Below, piece by piece: positions 1-8,331 of a stretch of 33,710 bases of DNA (position 1 is its first letter; each line of letters begins with the position of its first letter). Where the stretch lies: positions 37,864 to 71,573 of the forward strand of contig NZ_CDBT01000043.1 of the NCBI RefSeq assembly GCF_000819765.1, given 5' to 3'. The position numbers were made by a program, and so were the translations under genes. Source of the DNA: Aeromonas bivalvium. Lineage in GTDB: Bacteria > Pseudomonadota > Gammaproteobacteria > Enterobacterales > Aeromonadaceae. Under the pieces are notes generated by a model. The model saw nothing but the letters and a program-made list of their open reading frames with translations. It was not told where the DNA came from and did no database searches.

Positions 1-1
1 G

Positions 2-217
2 GGGGGGGCGGATCTCTTCTTCGCCCGTCGCCTGTTTCACCGCCTCTCCGCCCGTCATCTCAAGGCATACCGCCTGGCGGTGGCCAACCCGGATGCCCGC
101 TTCCAGTGCCGCGCCGAGCAGGAGTGGTATTACAGGGTGCGCCTGCTGCTCGACTATGTCAGCGGCATGACGGATACCTATGTGCTGGAAGAGTACCGGC
201 TGCTGTCGGGGATCTAG
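2..217 (+). CDS. dgt: dGTPase (deoxyguanosinetriphosphate triphosphohydrolase), C-terminal fragment
   Basis: Only the last 71 codons are in the window; the start lies to the left. The frame reads through to TAG at 215-217. The segment YYRVRLLLDYVSGMTDTYVL followed by EEYRLL matches the C-terminal end of bacterial dGTPases, where a DY-SGMTD-YA-x-EYRRL block closes the protein. The family hydrolyses dGTP to deoxyguanosine and triphosphate in the cytosol. The catalytic HD residues lie upstream and cannot be checked here. Identification rests on this conserved tail only; a related HD-domain dNTP triphosphohydrolase is the alternative. Confidence 0.8.
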   Translation, partial: GGADLFFARRLFHRLSARHLKAYRLAVANPDARFQCRAEQEWYYRVRLLLDYVSGMTDTYVLEEYRLLSGI

Positions 218-224
218 GATGACC

Positions 225-262
225 CCTTGCCGCCCTCCCCAAATGGGGGGCGGCTGGCAAGG
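225..262 (+). terminator. Hairpin after dgt
   Basis: CCTTGCC (225-231) pairs with GGCAAGG (256-262), and an inner GCC-CTCCCC pairs with GGGGGG-CGGC around a short AAAT loop. It begins 8 nt after the dgt stop codon. It is not followed by a run of T, so it is a plausible but not classical intrinsic terminator. Confidence 0.5.
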
Positions 263-337
263 GCCGGCTTGTATTGAATTCGGTGCTTTTTTACACTTCC
301 GACACTTGTTCCACTTTTCACCCATAAGGAGACGAAT

Positions 338-427
338 ATGCAACATTCAATGCTCAACGTTGCGACTCAACACGGCGCCTGCCGTGAGTCCGTTCGTACT
401 CTTTTGCCGCGTGGAGTGAACAGGTAA
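338..427 (+). CDS. Possible 29-codon small ORF upstream of the DUF1127 gene
   Basis: ATG at 338 is preceded by AAGGAG with a 5-nt spacer (325-337), a near-ideal ribosome binding site in a region with no other gene. The 29-residue product starts MQHSMLNVATQHG and ends RTLLPRGVNR; it is basic at the end, has one Cys and no membrane segment. A weak sigma-70-like pair, TTGTAT (269-274) and TACACT (292-297) with a 17-bp spacer, lies upstream. An inverted repeat (443-468) sits between this ORF and the DUF1127 gene, so the two could form one transcript. I recognise no family. It may be a microprotein, a translated leader, or a chance ORF behind a good ribosome site. Confidence 0.4.
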   Translation: MQHSMLNVATQHGACRESVRTLLPRGVNR

Positions 428-516
428 CCCTGTCACTATTTATCACCCGCGGTTCTTCCGCCGGGTGAATGTCTCCGCTCTTCGGAAGGACCGCAAGGTT
501 CAAACGGAGAGATCTT

Positions 517-720
517 ATGTCTATCGAACTTACCCTGCTGCGCGGTGCCGCGCGCCTGATCGCCTATCGTATTACCCGCATCGAGCAGCGCCGTACCCTG
601 CTCAATCTGTCCCCGGCCCTGCTCAAGGATATCGGGCTGGAAGGGCAGGCGGTGCAGGTCTCCCACCTGCGGGAGCGGGAATATCAGACCGGCTTTCGGC
701 TTGGGACGCGAATAACCTGA
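517..720 (+). CDS. DUF1127 small protein
   Basis: A 67-residue basic protein. The start at ATG 517 is chosen over the in-frame ATG at 469, because 517 has a purine-rich ACGGAGAGAT just upstream and the earlier start would lie in a hairpin. The segment RRTLLNLSPALLKDIGLEG is the conserved core of DUF1127 (YjiS-like) proteins: short Arg-rich cytosolic proteins with a C-terminal L-x-D-I-G motif. In other bacteria members affect small-RNA turnover, phosphate or carbon metabolism, or motility; nothing here says which role applies. It is likely monocistronic, with two hairpins following the stop. Confidence 0.8.
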   Translation: MSIELTLLRGAARLIAYRITRIEQRRTLLNLSPALLKDIGLEGQAVQVSHLREREYQTGFRLGTRIT

Positions 721-721
721 T

Positions 722-785
722 GGGTGGGGGCCTGGCCCCCATCCCGGCATTCATTGCTTACACTGGGCGGGCCACTGGGCCCGCC
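722..785 (+). terminator. Two consecutive hairpins after the DUF1127 gene
   Basis: The first hairpin (722-745) pairs GGG-GGGGG with CCCCC-CCC directly after the stop. The second pairs GGCGGGCC (766-773) with GGCCCGCC (778-785) and is followed by TTGCCGTTTCTTTTC, so it is the likelier intrinsic terminator. The remaining stretch to the chemoreceptor start at 1026 holds no gene. It contains TCCGATAA (836-843), close to a flagellar sigma-28 -10 element, but no matching -35 at the right distance. Confidence 0.65.
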
Positions 786-1025
786 TTGCCGTTTCTTTTC
801 CCGCTGCAACTTTCTCTCATGACGCTGCTTCGTCGTCCGATAAGTGAAAAAGCGTGCCGTGTCGTGGTGGTCACACCGCCGTGGCACCGCATCGCCAGTG
901 TGATACGCTCGAGTGCCGACACGGCCTGGGAGGGCATGGAGCCTTCCCCGCACTCGCCCCCGGGCGCGTGGTGACCGGGCCTCTCGATTCGGAGCCACAG
1001 GATTCCCTTCGGAACAAGGATGTTT

Positions 1026-2999
1026 ATGAAAATTGCCGTCAAACTGTTGCTCGCCTTCGGCTTCGTCAACCTGCTGATCCTGCTCTTTGCCGTGCTCATC
1101 TCCCATCAACAGCATCAGATCGCCGACTCCGAGCAGGCGCTGATGCGCCAGGCCCTGCCTGCCCTGCAGCGGGACGAGGCGAGCCAGCAGGCCCTGGTGG
1201 CCACCGTCTCCTCCCTGCGGGGCTATCTGATCCTGGGGGCGGATCCCGCCCAGGGTGAGCGCCTCAAGCAGGAGTGGCAGCAGGCCTGGCTGCGCATCGA
1301 GGGCCAGACCAAGGCTCCCCCATTGGCCGAGGCGCTGGCCGCCTTCAAGGCGAGCCAGCAGCGGGTGTGGGATCTGGCCCACACGGATGACAACCTGCCC
1401 GCCCATACCCTGATGTTGCAGGAGGCCGGCCCCCTGGCGGAGGCGGCCCTGGATCAGCTGCAATCTTTCACCAACGAGGAGGTGGCGACCGAGGAGAGCG
1501 GACTCTCTGGGGACAGACGCCGCCTGCTCAAGCAGGTAGGGGATGCCTACAACGGGCTCTCCAATGCCCTCTCCGCGCTGCGGGATTACCTCATCTCGGG
1601 GGAGGATGACTATCGCCAGAAGTATCTCGATTATTACCAGTTCCACCGGCAACGGGTGCAGGAGATAGAGGGACAGGCCGCCTATTTCACCGAGGCGCAG
1701 CAGACGCTGTGGGGCCTGTTCGAGGAGATGTCGACCCCCTTCGGCGAGCTGGTCGATCAGGTGATCACCGCGCGCCGGGCACCGGACTGGAACCGGGCCA
1801 ACCATCTGATGGCCCATGAGGTGGAGCCCGAGTTGCTGCGCCTGGGCAGCCAGCTGGCGGATCAGGTCCGTCAGACCCATGCCGAGGTGGACGGCATGGG
1901 CGAGCAGATGGAGCGCGCCAGTCGCCGCATCCGCACCATGCTGGTCGCCTCCACCCTGGGGGTGCTGCTGCTCAGTACCCTGGTGGCGCTCTGGCTCAGC
2001 CGCCATCTGACCGGCGACATCCAGCGGCTCGAGCATCGCGCCAGCCTGGTGGCGTCCGGCCGGCTGCCGGCAGATCCCCTGCCGATGCGGCGCGGGGACG
2101 AGCTGGGGCGGTTGACCGGTTCCCTCAACCAGATGTCGGCCCAGCTACGCCAGCTGGTGGCCGACATTCAGGGGGCGGTCGCGCAAGTTGAGGGGGTCAG
2201 CGGCGAGGTGAGCGGCACCACTCGCACCCTGGTTTCGGATCTTGCCAGTCAGCACCACCGGGTGGATGAGGTGGCGTCGGCCATCGATCAGATCTCGGTG
2301 ACCAGCCGGGAGGTGGCCGGCAACATAGCCCAGGCCGCCTGCGCCGCTACGGAGGCAGAGAACCAGAGCCGGGCGGGGGAGCAGGCCCTCGGTCAGATGG
2401 TGGGTACCATGCAGGCCATCTCCACCATGATAGGGGAGGCCAATGGCGCCATGGCGCGCCTCAGCGCCCAGAGTGAACAGGTGGGCCGTATCACCGAGGT
2501 GATCGCCACCATCGCCGAGCAGACCAATCTGCTGGCGCTCAACGCCGCCATCGAGGCGGCGCGGGCCGGAGAGCAGGGGCGTGGCTTTGCCGTGGTGGCC
2601 GACGAGGTACGCCAGCTGGCCAGCCGCACCAGCCAGTCCACCGCCGAGATCAGCCAGACCATCGCCAGCATACAGCAGCAGACCCGGCAGACGGTGGCGA
2701 CAGTGAGCACGGGAACCCGGCTGGTGGAGGAGGGGCGCGGCGCTGTGGAGAGCGTCAGCCATACCCTGCAGGGGGCCATCGAACGGGTGCAGGCGCTGAG
2801 CGAACAGCTGGGGGCCATTGCCACCGCCACCGAGCAGCAGTCACGCACCGCCCGTGAAGTGGCCGGTGCCGTGGAGGAGATTGCCGGACTCAGTCATCAA
2901 TCCCGCCACCATGGCCAGCAGGGAGAGGCGATCGTGACGCGCCTGGCCCAGGAGACGGGCCGCCTCAGCCAGGCGATCAGCCGCTTCACCCTGCAGTGA
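1026..2999 (+). CDS. Methyl-accepting chemotaxis protein with large periplasmic helical sensor
   Basis: A transmembrane chemoreceptor of 657 residues. The start at ATG 1026 is preferred to the overlapping ATG at 1020 because AAGGA (1016-1020) is then correctly spaced. TM1 spans about residues 5-27. A periplasmic region to about residue 300 is all helical, long enough for two stacked four-helix bundles (HBM-type, as in McpS). TM2 starts near residue 305, followed by HAMP. The cytoplasmic signalling domain has the hairpin tip [20 protein letters not shown] (from residue 498), which binds CheA and CheW. It ends SRFTLQ without the C-terminal pentapeptide that tethers CheR/CheB, so adaptation would depend on other receptors. 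The ligand is unknown; HBM sensors often bind small organic acids. Confidence 0.93.
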   Translation: MKIAVKLLLAFGFVNLLILLFAVLISHQQHQIADSEQALMRQALPALQRDEASQQALVATVSSLRGYLILGADPAQGERLKQEWQQAWLRIEGQTKAPPLAEALAAFKASQQRVWDLAHTDDNLPAHTLMLQEAGPLAEAALDQLQSFTNEEVATEESGLSGDRRRLLKQVGDAYNGLSNALSALRDYLISGEDDYRQKYLDYYQFHRQRVQEIEGQAAYFTEAQQTLWGLFEEMSTPFGELVDQVITARRAPDWNRANHLMAHEVEPELLRLGSQLADQVRQTHAEVDGMGEQMERASRRIRTMLVASTLGVLLLSTLVALWLSRHLTGDIQRLEHRASLVASGRLPADPLPMRRGDELGRLTGSLNQMSAQLRQLVADIQGAVAQVEGVSGEVSGTTRTLVSDLASQHHRVDEVASAIDQISVTSREVAGNIAQAACAATEAENQSRAGEQALGQMVGTMQAISTMIGEANGAMARLSAQSEQVGRITEVIATIAEQTNLLALNAAIEAARAGEQGRGFAVVADEVRQLASRTSQSTAEISQTIASIQQQTRQTVATVSTGTRLVEEGRGAVESVSHTLQGAIERVQALSEQLGAIATATEQQSRTAREVAGAVEEIAGLSHQSRHHGQQGEAIVTRLAQETGRLSQAISRFTLQ

Positions 3000-3023
3000 G
3001 CGGCCCCTGTCGGCGCCAGAAAA

Positions 3024-3052
3024 ACGCCCCGCAACCTGAGGATGCGGGGCGT
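3024..3052 (-). terminator. Intrinsic terminator of rfaH
   Basis: ACGCCCCGC (3024-3032) pairs perfectly with GCGGGGCGT (3044-3052). Read on the minus strand the stem is followed by TTTTTCTGG, so it fits the end of rfaH. It lies 27 nt after the chemoreceptor stop and may also stop that convergent transcript. Confidence 0.8.
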
Positions 3053-3075
3053 GTTCATATGGGAATGTTTTCGGG

Positions 3076-3576
3076 TCAATCCAACCGGCGAAACGCCTGG
3101 TTATCGAAGCTGCTGCTGGTCTCCTGGTTGAGCAGGTTGACCAGCAGGATCGCCCGCTTAGCGCCATCCGGCTCCAGGTAGATGGCCTCGAATCCGGCCA
3201 GGGGGCCAGATTCGATAAGTACCTTGTCACCCTGGCTCGGCAGGCAAGCATAGCTGGCTCTCGCCTCGTCGCTGTCATCCTTGCTCATCAGCTGGTACAC
3301 CAGCTGGCTGCAGATGGGGGTCCACTCCCGCCCGAAGTGGATGATGCGGCTGATGCCCCGGGTGGACTTGAGGGTCACCGGGGTCACCTCCTCGAGATCC
3401 ACAAAGATGAACAGGTAGTTCGGGAACATGGGTTCGCGGACGGGAACGCGCTTGCCACGGCGCAGCTTCTCGACCTCCACCATAGGGTAATAGGATTCAA
3501 TGCCCTGAGCCGCCAAATGGACTCGGGCACGCGCCTCTTCCTTGGGCTTGCAGTAGGCCAGATACCATTGTTTCAT
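3076..3576 (-). CDS. rfaH: Transcription antiterminator RfaH
   Basis: A 166-residue NusG paralogue (E. coli RfaH is 162). The N-terminal NGN domain is clear from MKQWYLAYCKPKEEARARVH, from RGKRVPVREPMFPNYLFIF and from the ATRG-like STRGISRIIHFG. The C-terminal KOW region includes GDKVLIESGPLAGFEAIYLE and PDGAKRAILLVNLLN. RfaH binds RNA polymerase paused at ops sites and both prevents termination and recruits ribosomes in long operons for LPS, capsule or pili. No ops element (GGCGGTAGNNTG) was found in this window, so its targets lie elsewhere. A candidate -10 TATCAT lies at 3612-3617 on the minus strand. The ribosome site is weak (AAGAAAC). Confidence 0.95.
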   Translation of the reverse strand: MKQWYLAYCKPKEEARARVHLAAQGIESYYPMVEVEKLRRGKRVPVREPMFPNYLFIFVDLEEVTPVTLKSTRGISRIIHFGREWTPICSQLVYQLMSKDDSDEARASYACLPSQGDKVLIESGPLAGFEAIYLEPDGAKRAILLVNLLNQETSSSFDNQAFRRLD

Positions 3577-3629
3577 GCTGATTGTTTCTTGTTGTCGTCG
3601 TGCTCAGGGCTATGATAGCGGCAGAGACG

Positions 3630-3657
3630 AAAAAGGCCACGCTGACGTGGCCTTTTT
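3630..3657. terminator. Bidirectional terminator after metQ
   Basis: AAAAAGGCCACG (3630-3641) pairs perfectly with CGTGGCCTTTTT (3646-3657) across a CTGA loop. It lies 14 nt after the metQ stop, with a T-run in the direction of metQ transcription. It ends the metNIQ transcript just before the rfaH promoter. Confidence 0.92.
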
Positions 3658-3671
3658 GACATGAGAGCCGC

Positions 3672-4472
3672 TTACCAGCCCTTGACCAGCCCCTCTTTGA
3701 ACAGGGCCATGCCTTTTTGATAGACCTCGTCGGTCTGGAACGCCTGCACGAACTGCTTGACCTTCTCGTCATCCTTGTTGTCTTCACGAGAGACGATCAG
3801 GTTGACGTAGGGGGACTCCTTGTCTTCGACGAACAGGCCGTTCTCGGTGGGGGTCAGCCCAATCTGGCCGGCGAAGGTGTTGTTGATGATGGCCAGATCC
3901 ACGTCTTCCAGGGAGCGCGGCAGCTGGGCGGCTTCCAGTTCGACGATCTTGAAGTTGCGCGGGTTGCTGGCGATGTCCAGTACGGTTGCCTCCAGGCCGG
4001 CGCCCTCTTTCAGGGTCAGCAGACCCTGCTTCTCCAGCAGGATCAGGGAGCGGCCCAGGTTGGTCGGATCATTGGGCACCGCTATCTGGGCGCCATCTTG
4101 CAGCTCGCTCAGGGCCTTGATCTTCTTGGAGTAACCGGCAATCGGGTAGACGAAGGTGTTGCCAACCGGCACCAGCTTGAAGCCGCGATCACGGATCTGG
4201 GCATCCAGGTAGGGTTTGTGCTGGAAGGCGTTGATGTCGATGCTGCCATCGTTCAGAGCCACGTTGGGGGTGACATAGTCGGAGAAGGTCACCACCTCGA
4301 CGGTCAGGCCAAATTTGTCCTTGGCAACCTTGGCGGCGGTTTCGACCAGTTCGGTCTCGGGGCCGGCAATGGCGGCAATCTTCAGGGTCTTGCTCTCTTC
4401 CTTCTGGCCGCAGCCGACCAGTACCAAGCCAGCCAGCAGAGCCGCCGCGATGGATTTAATGGCTAATTTCAT
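3672..4472 (-). CDS. metQ: Methionine ABC importer, substrate-binding lipoprotein MetQ
   Basis: A 266-residue NlpA/MetQ-family lipoprotein. The signal peptide ends in lipobox LVGC with the lipidated Cys at residue 21, followed by GQKEES, so it is probably sorted to the periplasmic membrane surface. Family landmarks include KIAAIAGPETELVETAAKVA near the start of the mature protein, DINAFQHKPYL, VPNDPTNLGRSL and a late YVNLIVSRED. It delivers D- and L-methionine to MetI-MetN. AGGAGG precedes the start. It is the last gene of metN-metI-metQ, 26 nt after metI. Confidence 0.97.
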   Translation of the reverse strand: MKLAIKSIAAALLAGLVLVGCGQKEESKTLKIAAIAGPETELVETAAKVAKDKFGLTVEVVTFSDYVTPNVALNDGSIDINAFQHKPYLDAQIRDRGFKLVPVGNTFVYPIAGYSKKIKALSELQDGAQIAVPNDPTNLGRSLILLEKQGLLTLKEGAGLEATVLDIASNPRNFKIVELEAAQLPRSLEDVDLAIINNTFAGQIGLTPTENGLFVEDKESPYVNLIVSREDNKDDEKVKQFVQAFQTDEVYQKGMALFKEGLVKGW

Positions 4473-4498
4473 GAAAACCTCCTGTTAGAAATCGACGT

Positions 4499-5152
4499 TC
4501 AGCGATGATCGCATTTGTTGACCAGGCGCTCACCTGCGCTCTGGATGAGTTGAACCAGTACCACCAGAATGGCCACTGTCACCAGCATGACGGTGGGGTC
4601 GAAACGCTGGTAGCCGTAACGGATCCCCACGTCCCCCAGGCCGCCCCCTCCGATGGCACCGGCCATGGCGGAGTAGTTGACCAGGGTCACCAGCGTGATG
4701 ATGACGCTGTTGAGGATGCCGGGCAGGGCCTCTGGCAGCAGCACCTTGGTGATGATTTGCAGCGGCTTGGCACCCATGGCCTTGGCGGCCTCGAGCAGGC
4801 CGTCCGGCACCTCCATCAGGGCCCCTTCCACCAGGCGGGCGATGAAGGGGACGGCGCCTATGGTCAGCGGCACTATGGCGGCTATGGTGCCGATACTGGT
4901 GCCGACGATGAGTCGGGTCAGCGGTATGATGGCGACCAGCAAAATGATGAAGGGCACGGAGCGACCTATGTTGACCACGACCCCGAGCAGGCGGTTCAGC
5001 ACCGGATGGGCCAGGATCTGGCCCGGTTTGGTCACATAGAGGGCGACCCCCAGGGGCAGGCCGAGCAGGCAACCGAACAGGGCGGAGGCCGACACCATGA
5101 TAAGGGTGTCACCCAGCGCCGAGATGAGCAGATTAATCATGGCGTCGGACAT
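4499..5152 (-). CDS. metI: Methionine ABC importer permease MetI
   Basis: A 217-residue inner-membrane permease (E. coli MetI is 217) with about five hydrophobic segments. The coupling (EAA) loop reads [20 protein letters not shown] followed by PEALPG and contacts MetN. The N-terminal 20 nt overlap the end of metN, which suggests translational coupling. With MetN2 it forms the translocation pathway for methionine bound by MetQ. Nothing is unusual in length or motifs. Confidence 0.97.
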   Translation of the reverse strand: MSDAMINLLISALGDTLIMVSASALFGCLLGLPLGVALYVTKPGQILAHPVLNRLLGVVVNIGRSVPFIILLVAIIPLTRLIVGTSIGTIAAIVPLTIGAVPFIARLVEGALMEVPDGLLEAAKAMGAKPLQIITKVLLPEALPGILNSVIITLVTLVNYSAMAGAIGGGGLGDVGIRYGYQRFDPTVMLVTVAILVVLVQLIQSAGERLVNKCDHR

Positions 5153-6176
5153 AACCCATTACCTCCAGCTGTATGTGGTTGTCGATGAAGAACTGTTGCG
5201 TGGCCTCGCACTGGGCCTCGTCGCCGAACACCTCGGCCAGCAGGAAGCCGAACTTGACCCCGCCCGCGTATTCGATGTCCGCCGCCAGTATGCTGACGTC
5301 TATGTCGAAACGGCGGCTCGCCTCCGAGATGAGGGGGCTGTCGACGCTGGCGCCGGTGAAGCCGAGCTTGAGCAGCGGATAGCTGTCGGGAACCCGGGTT
5401 TGGGTCATCCGGTCCTGATACTCCTGGGGCACGTCCAGGTGGATGGTGGAGTGGATGAAGTCGCGGGCCAGCTGGGTCTTGGCGTTGCTGAAGAACCAGG
5501 CCACTTCCCCCTGTTCGATCAGGCGGCCATCGCTGATGATGGCCACTTCGTCACAGATCCCCTTCACCACATCCATCTCGTGGGTGATGAGCAGTATGGT
5601 CAGCCCCAGCTTGACGTTGATCTCCTTGAGCAGGGTCAGGATGGAGCGGGTGGTCTGGGGATCCAGGGCCGAGGTGGCCTCGTCGCACAGCAGCACCTTG
5701 GGGGCCGGTGCCAGGGCGCGGGCGATGGCGACCCGCTGCTTCTGGCCGCCGGAGAGTTCGGACGGATAGGCATGGGCGCGAGCCTCGAGGCCCACCAGGG
5801 CCAGCAGCTCCAGCACCCGGGCCTGGATGCGGGCCTTGTCCCATCCCGCCAGCTCCAGGGGGAAGGCGATGTTGGCGGAGACGGTGCGGGAAGAGAGCAG
5901 GTTGAAGTGCTGGAAGATCATGCCGATCTGGCGGCGGGCCTGGGTCAGCTCGCCCTCGCCGAGGGCGGTCAGGTCCTGGCCATCCACCACCACCTGGCCG
6001 TCGGTGGGTCGTTCGAGCAGGTTGACACAGCGAATGAGGGTGCTCTTGCCGGCGCCGGAGGCACCGATCACACCGAAGATTTTGCCTTGGGGTACATGCA
6101 GGCTCACATCACGCAGGGCGTGCACGGCGTCACTGCCTTTACCGTAGACTTTGTTGAGGGCATTCAACTTGATCAT
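5133..6176 (-). CDS. metN: Methionine ABC importer ATPase MetN
   Basis: A 347-residue ABC ATPase (E. coli MetN is 343). Walker A is GASGAGKST at residues 38-46. The signature is [16 protein letters not shown], Walker B is [13 protein letters not shown], and the H-loop is [10 protein letters not shown]. The C-terminal 80 or so residues form the NIL/ACT-like domain that binds methionine on the cytoplasmic side and inhibits transport when methionine is plentiful. GGAAG precedes the ATG. First gene of metNIQ, with a MetJ-type operator about 100 nt upstream. Confidence 0.97.
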   Translation of the reverse strand: MIKLNALNKVYGKGSDAVHALRDVSLHVPQGKIFGVIGASGAGKSTLIRCVNLLERPTDGQVVVDGQDLTALGEGELTQARRQIGMIFQHFNLLSSRTVSANIAFPLELAGWDKARIQARVLELLALVGLEARAHAYPSELSGGQKQRVAIARALAPAPKVLLCDEATSALDPQTTRSILTLLKEINVKLGLTILLITHEMDVVKGICDEVAIISDGRLIEQGEVAWFFSNAKTQLARDFIHSTIHLDVPQEYQDRMTQTRVPDSYPLLKLGFTGASVDSPLISEASRRFDIDVSILAADIEYAGGVKFGFLLAEVFGDEAQCEATQQFFIDNHIQLEVMGYVRRHD

Positions 6177-6272
6177 GGATTCTTCCGTGCCAAAGCCTTA
6201 AAGCACAGGGCGCTACAGGCGGGTAAGTTGGGCAGAGGTTACACTGGGTTTGCTCTGTCATCATGGTTGATG

Positions 6273-6326
6273 ATGCTAAGATGTCTGGATGGCTATGTCA
6301 ATGAGTGTTTTTACGTCTAGACGTCT
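6273..6326 (-). promoter_or_regulatory. metNIQ promoter with MetJ box array
   Basis: On the minus strand a perfect -35 TTGACA (6301-6296) is followed by a 17-bp spacer and -10 TAGCAT (6278-6273). MetJ binds tandem 8-bp boxes near AGACGTCT. A perfect box is at 6319-6326, TTACGTCT directly beside it at 6311-6318, and AGATGTCT at 6279-6286 is in the same 8-bp register five boxes away. The boxes cover the spacer and extend upstream of -35, so methionine/SAM repression by MetJ is expected. Confidence 0.88.
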
Positions 6327-6362
6327 AAAAATGCGGATGTTCGGCGCCGAAAACCGGCAATG

Positions 6363-6387
6363 AAAAAAACCGCTCCGAGGAGCGGTT
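6363..6387 (-). terminator. Terminator of the TonB/TPR operon
   Basis: AACCGCTCC (6368-6376) pairs with GGAGCGGTT (6379-6387). Read on the minus strand it is followed by TTTTTTCA. It lies about 40 nt after the stop of the TPR gene and just upstream of the metNIQ operator, so it separates the two minus-strand operons. Confidence 0.88.
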
Positions 6388-6424
6388 CTGGTCATCTGAT
6401 CCGGGGCGGGCGCTTCCCCGAGTC

Positions 6425-7669
6425 TCACTGGGTCTGGCTGTCCTGGGCCTGCGGGTTCTGCTCCTTGAGGAAGCTGATCCAGGGGGTGGCACGGCCGCTG
6501 ACCTGGCCGTTCTGGGCGGCCTGGGTGAAGGCGGTGAGCGCCTCCTTGGGTCGGTTTTGCTCGAAGTAGGCCACCCCGGTCAGGAACTTGAGATCGGCTC
6601 GCTGCAGCGCGCTGGCATTGCCTGCCGGCTTGCCCGCCAGGGCCACCAGATCCTGATAGCGCTTGCTCTGGATCATCATGCGCGCCATCTTGAGCTGCAA
6701 CTCGGCGTTGGGCGCCTGGCGGTAGGCCGTCATCAGGGTATCGATGGCCGGGTCGAGCTCCTTGGCCTGATGCCAGTAGTTGGCCAGGGTCTTGAGGTTG
6801 GCCACGCTGCGCTCCACCTGGCCCTCCTTCATGGCCTTCTCCAGCACGCGGGCGCCGCGGTGGGGAATGCCGGCGAAGGCGAGGTAGTTGGCCAGGCGCA
6901 GCAGCTCGGCCTGCTCGGTCAGCATGCCCAGCCGGTAGGCGCTCTCCAGGGCGGCCAGCGCCTTGGGATCGTTGCCCGCCTGCATATACATGGCCGAGAG
7001 CTGGGTCCAGTACTTCTTCTTCTCCGGGAACATGCCCACCAGGGTGGTCAGTACCTCGGTCGCCGGTTTGTACTGCTTCAGCTCGTAGTGCGCCCCCATC
7101 TTGAGCAGATACCAGGATTCGGGGGCCTTGCCGGCGGAGAGACGAATGGCACTGTCTACCGCCGGGATGGCCTCCCGGTACTGCTTGAGCTGGACATGGG
7201 CGTTGGCCAGGGTGATGTAGGCATGGGGAGTGGGCTTGTCCTCCTTGCCGAGGCTGGCGAACCACTCCTTCATGGTGTTGATGGATCCCTTGAAGTTGCC
7301 CTCCGCCATGTAGAGCTGGGCCAGGTTGTAGCGCACCTGCTGGGCCACGGGCTGGGGCAGGCCGCCGGTGGCAATGGCGTCGGCGAAATACTTGGTCGCC
7401 TTGCCATATTGCTCCTGCTGCGCCGCGACGAAGCCCAGGGTTTGCAGTATCACCCCCTTGTCATAGACCTTCTCCCCGGCCCCCGAGAGGGCATCTTGCA
7501 ACTTGGCATTGGCCTCGCCGTACTTCTTGGCGGCGATCAGCTCCTGAGCCTTGTTGACCGCGCGGTAGGCGCGGTCGGAGAGGGAGGGTTGTTCGGCGGC
7601 CCAACTGGCGGTGCTCATCAACACGGCCAGGGCGACCGGGGCCAATATCCCCTTGTGTAACTTGTTCAT
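6425..7669 (-). CDS. Periplasmic TPR-repeat protein, last gene of the TonB/TtpC operon
   Basis: A 414-residue exported protein. The start at 7669 is preferred to the upstream in-frame ATG (7762), because it gives a clean signal peptide (MNKLHKGILAPVALAVLMST, cleavage near SWA-AEQ) and has GGAAGG at the right distance. The upstream start would run into tonB. The mature protein is nearly all helical, with repeated TPR-like units such as YGKATKYFADAIATGGLPQP, YREAIPAVDSAIRLSAGKAP and RPKEALTAFTQAAQ. TPR proteins at this position recur beside TonB2/TtpC-type gene sets, where they probably scaffold the complex in the periplasm; the exact role is unknown. It begins 11 nt after tonB. Confidence 0.85.
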   Translation of the reverse strand: MNKLHKGILAPVALAVLMSTASWAAEQPSLSDRAYRAVNKAQELIAAKKYGEANAKLQDALSGAGEKVYDKGVILQTLGFVAAQQEQYGKATKYFADAIATGGLPQPVAQQVRYNLAQLYMAEGNFKGSINTMKEWFASLGKEDKPTPHAYITLANAHVQLKQYREAIPAVDSAIRLSAGKAPESWYLLKMGAHYELKQYKPATEVLTTLVGMFPEKKKYWTQLSAMYMQAGNDPKALAALESAYRLGMLTEQAELLRLANYLAFAGIPHRGARVLEKAMKEGQVERSVANLKTLANYWHQAKELDPAIDTLMTAYRQAPNAELQLKMARMMIQSKRYQDLVALAGKPAGNASALQRADLKFLTGVAYFEQNRPKEALTAFTQAAQNGQVSGRATPWISFLKEQNPQAQDSQTQ

Positions 7670-7680
7670 CGCCACCTTCC

Positions 7681-8316
7681 TTAGTTGACCGCGAATTCGA
7701 TCTCTTGCCGCATGCGACTCGACTGCGGCTTGCCATCGACCATGGCGGGTTTGAATGTCCACTTGGCCACCGTCTTGCGCGCCTCCTTGCCGAGGTCATA
7801 GCTGCGGGGCTGCTCCTTGACCACGCGCACGTCGCTGACCGTGCCCCGTTCGGTGACGGTGAACTCCAGCAATACCTTGCCCGAGGCCAGACCCGCGAGG
7901 GCGGCCTTGCGCGGCATCATGGGTTCGAAGGTGGCCAGAGGGATGGCGCCATTGTTGCCGCCCATGCCACCGCCGCCACCCCCTGTGCTGTAGGCGCCGA
8001 GGGCGTTGCCGCCGGCGATGTTGACCGGCAGGTCCAGCTTGGGCATGTCCATGGCCATGGTCTGCATCTGCGGCTTGTCCGGGCTCGACACCTCCATCTC
8101 GGGTGGGGGGGGAGGGCGCTTGGGCGGCGGCGGTTTGGGCAGTTCTCTCTGTTTCTCTTGCAGCGTCTCCTCGGGCTTGATGCGGATGAAGTCGACCATG
8201 CTGACGTCGTCTTGTTCCAGCAACTCCCGGCGCTCCTGGTTAACCAGCTTGTCCATTCCCCAGAACAGGCCGAATACCACCAGGAAGGCGGCTGCGAAGG
8301 ATATCAGGTATCTCAT
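7681..8316 (-). CDS. tonB: Energy transducer TonB (TonB2-like)
   Basis: A 211-residue protein with one N-terminal membrane anchor (residues 4-20), a Pro/Lys segment (about 60-74: PKPPPPKRPPPPPE), an unusual Gly-rich stretch at 111-120, and a C-terminal TonB domain (about 130-211) with KVLLEFTVTERGTVSDVRVV and KWTFKPA. It spans the periplasm and transmits proton-motive force from ExbB/ExbD to outer-membrane receptors. The short proline region and the anchor without the SHLS-type His differ from E. coli TonB and resemble the shorter TonB2 class. It lies 15 nt after exbD in the same operon. Confidence 0.92.
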   Translation of the reverse strand: MRYLISFAAAFLVVFGLFWGMDKLVNQERRELLEQDDVSMVDFIRIKPEETLQEKQRELPKPPPPKRPPPPPEMEVSSPDKPQMQTMAMDMPKLDLPVNIAGGNALGAYSTGGGGGGMGGNNGAIPLATFEPMMPRKAALAGLASGKVLLEFTVTERGTVSDVRVVKEQPRSYDLGKEARKTVAKWTFKPAMVDGKPQSSRMRQEIEFAVN

Positions 8317-8331
8317 TGGTGACCCCTGGCA

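Noticed and set aside
836..843. TCCGATAA as a sigma-28 promoter of the chemoreceptor
   Set aside because: The -10-like element matches 7 of 8, but there is no TAAA-like -35 at the required distance.
684..2036. 450-codon minus-strand open frame opposite the chemoreceptor
   Set aside because: Antisense to a clear chemoreceptor gene, with Gln/Gly/Leu-rich shadow composition and no ribosome site.
6716..6729. ops element for RfaH (GGCGGTAGG...)
   Set aside because: It lies inside the TPR coding region and lacks the required TG at the end of the ops core.
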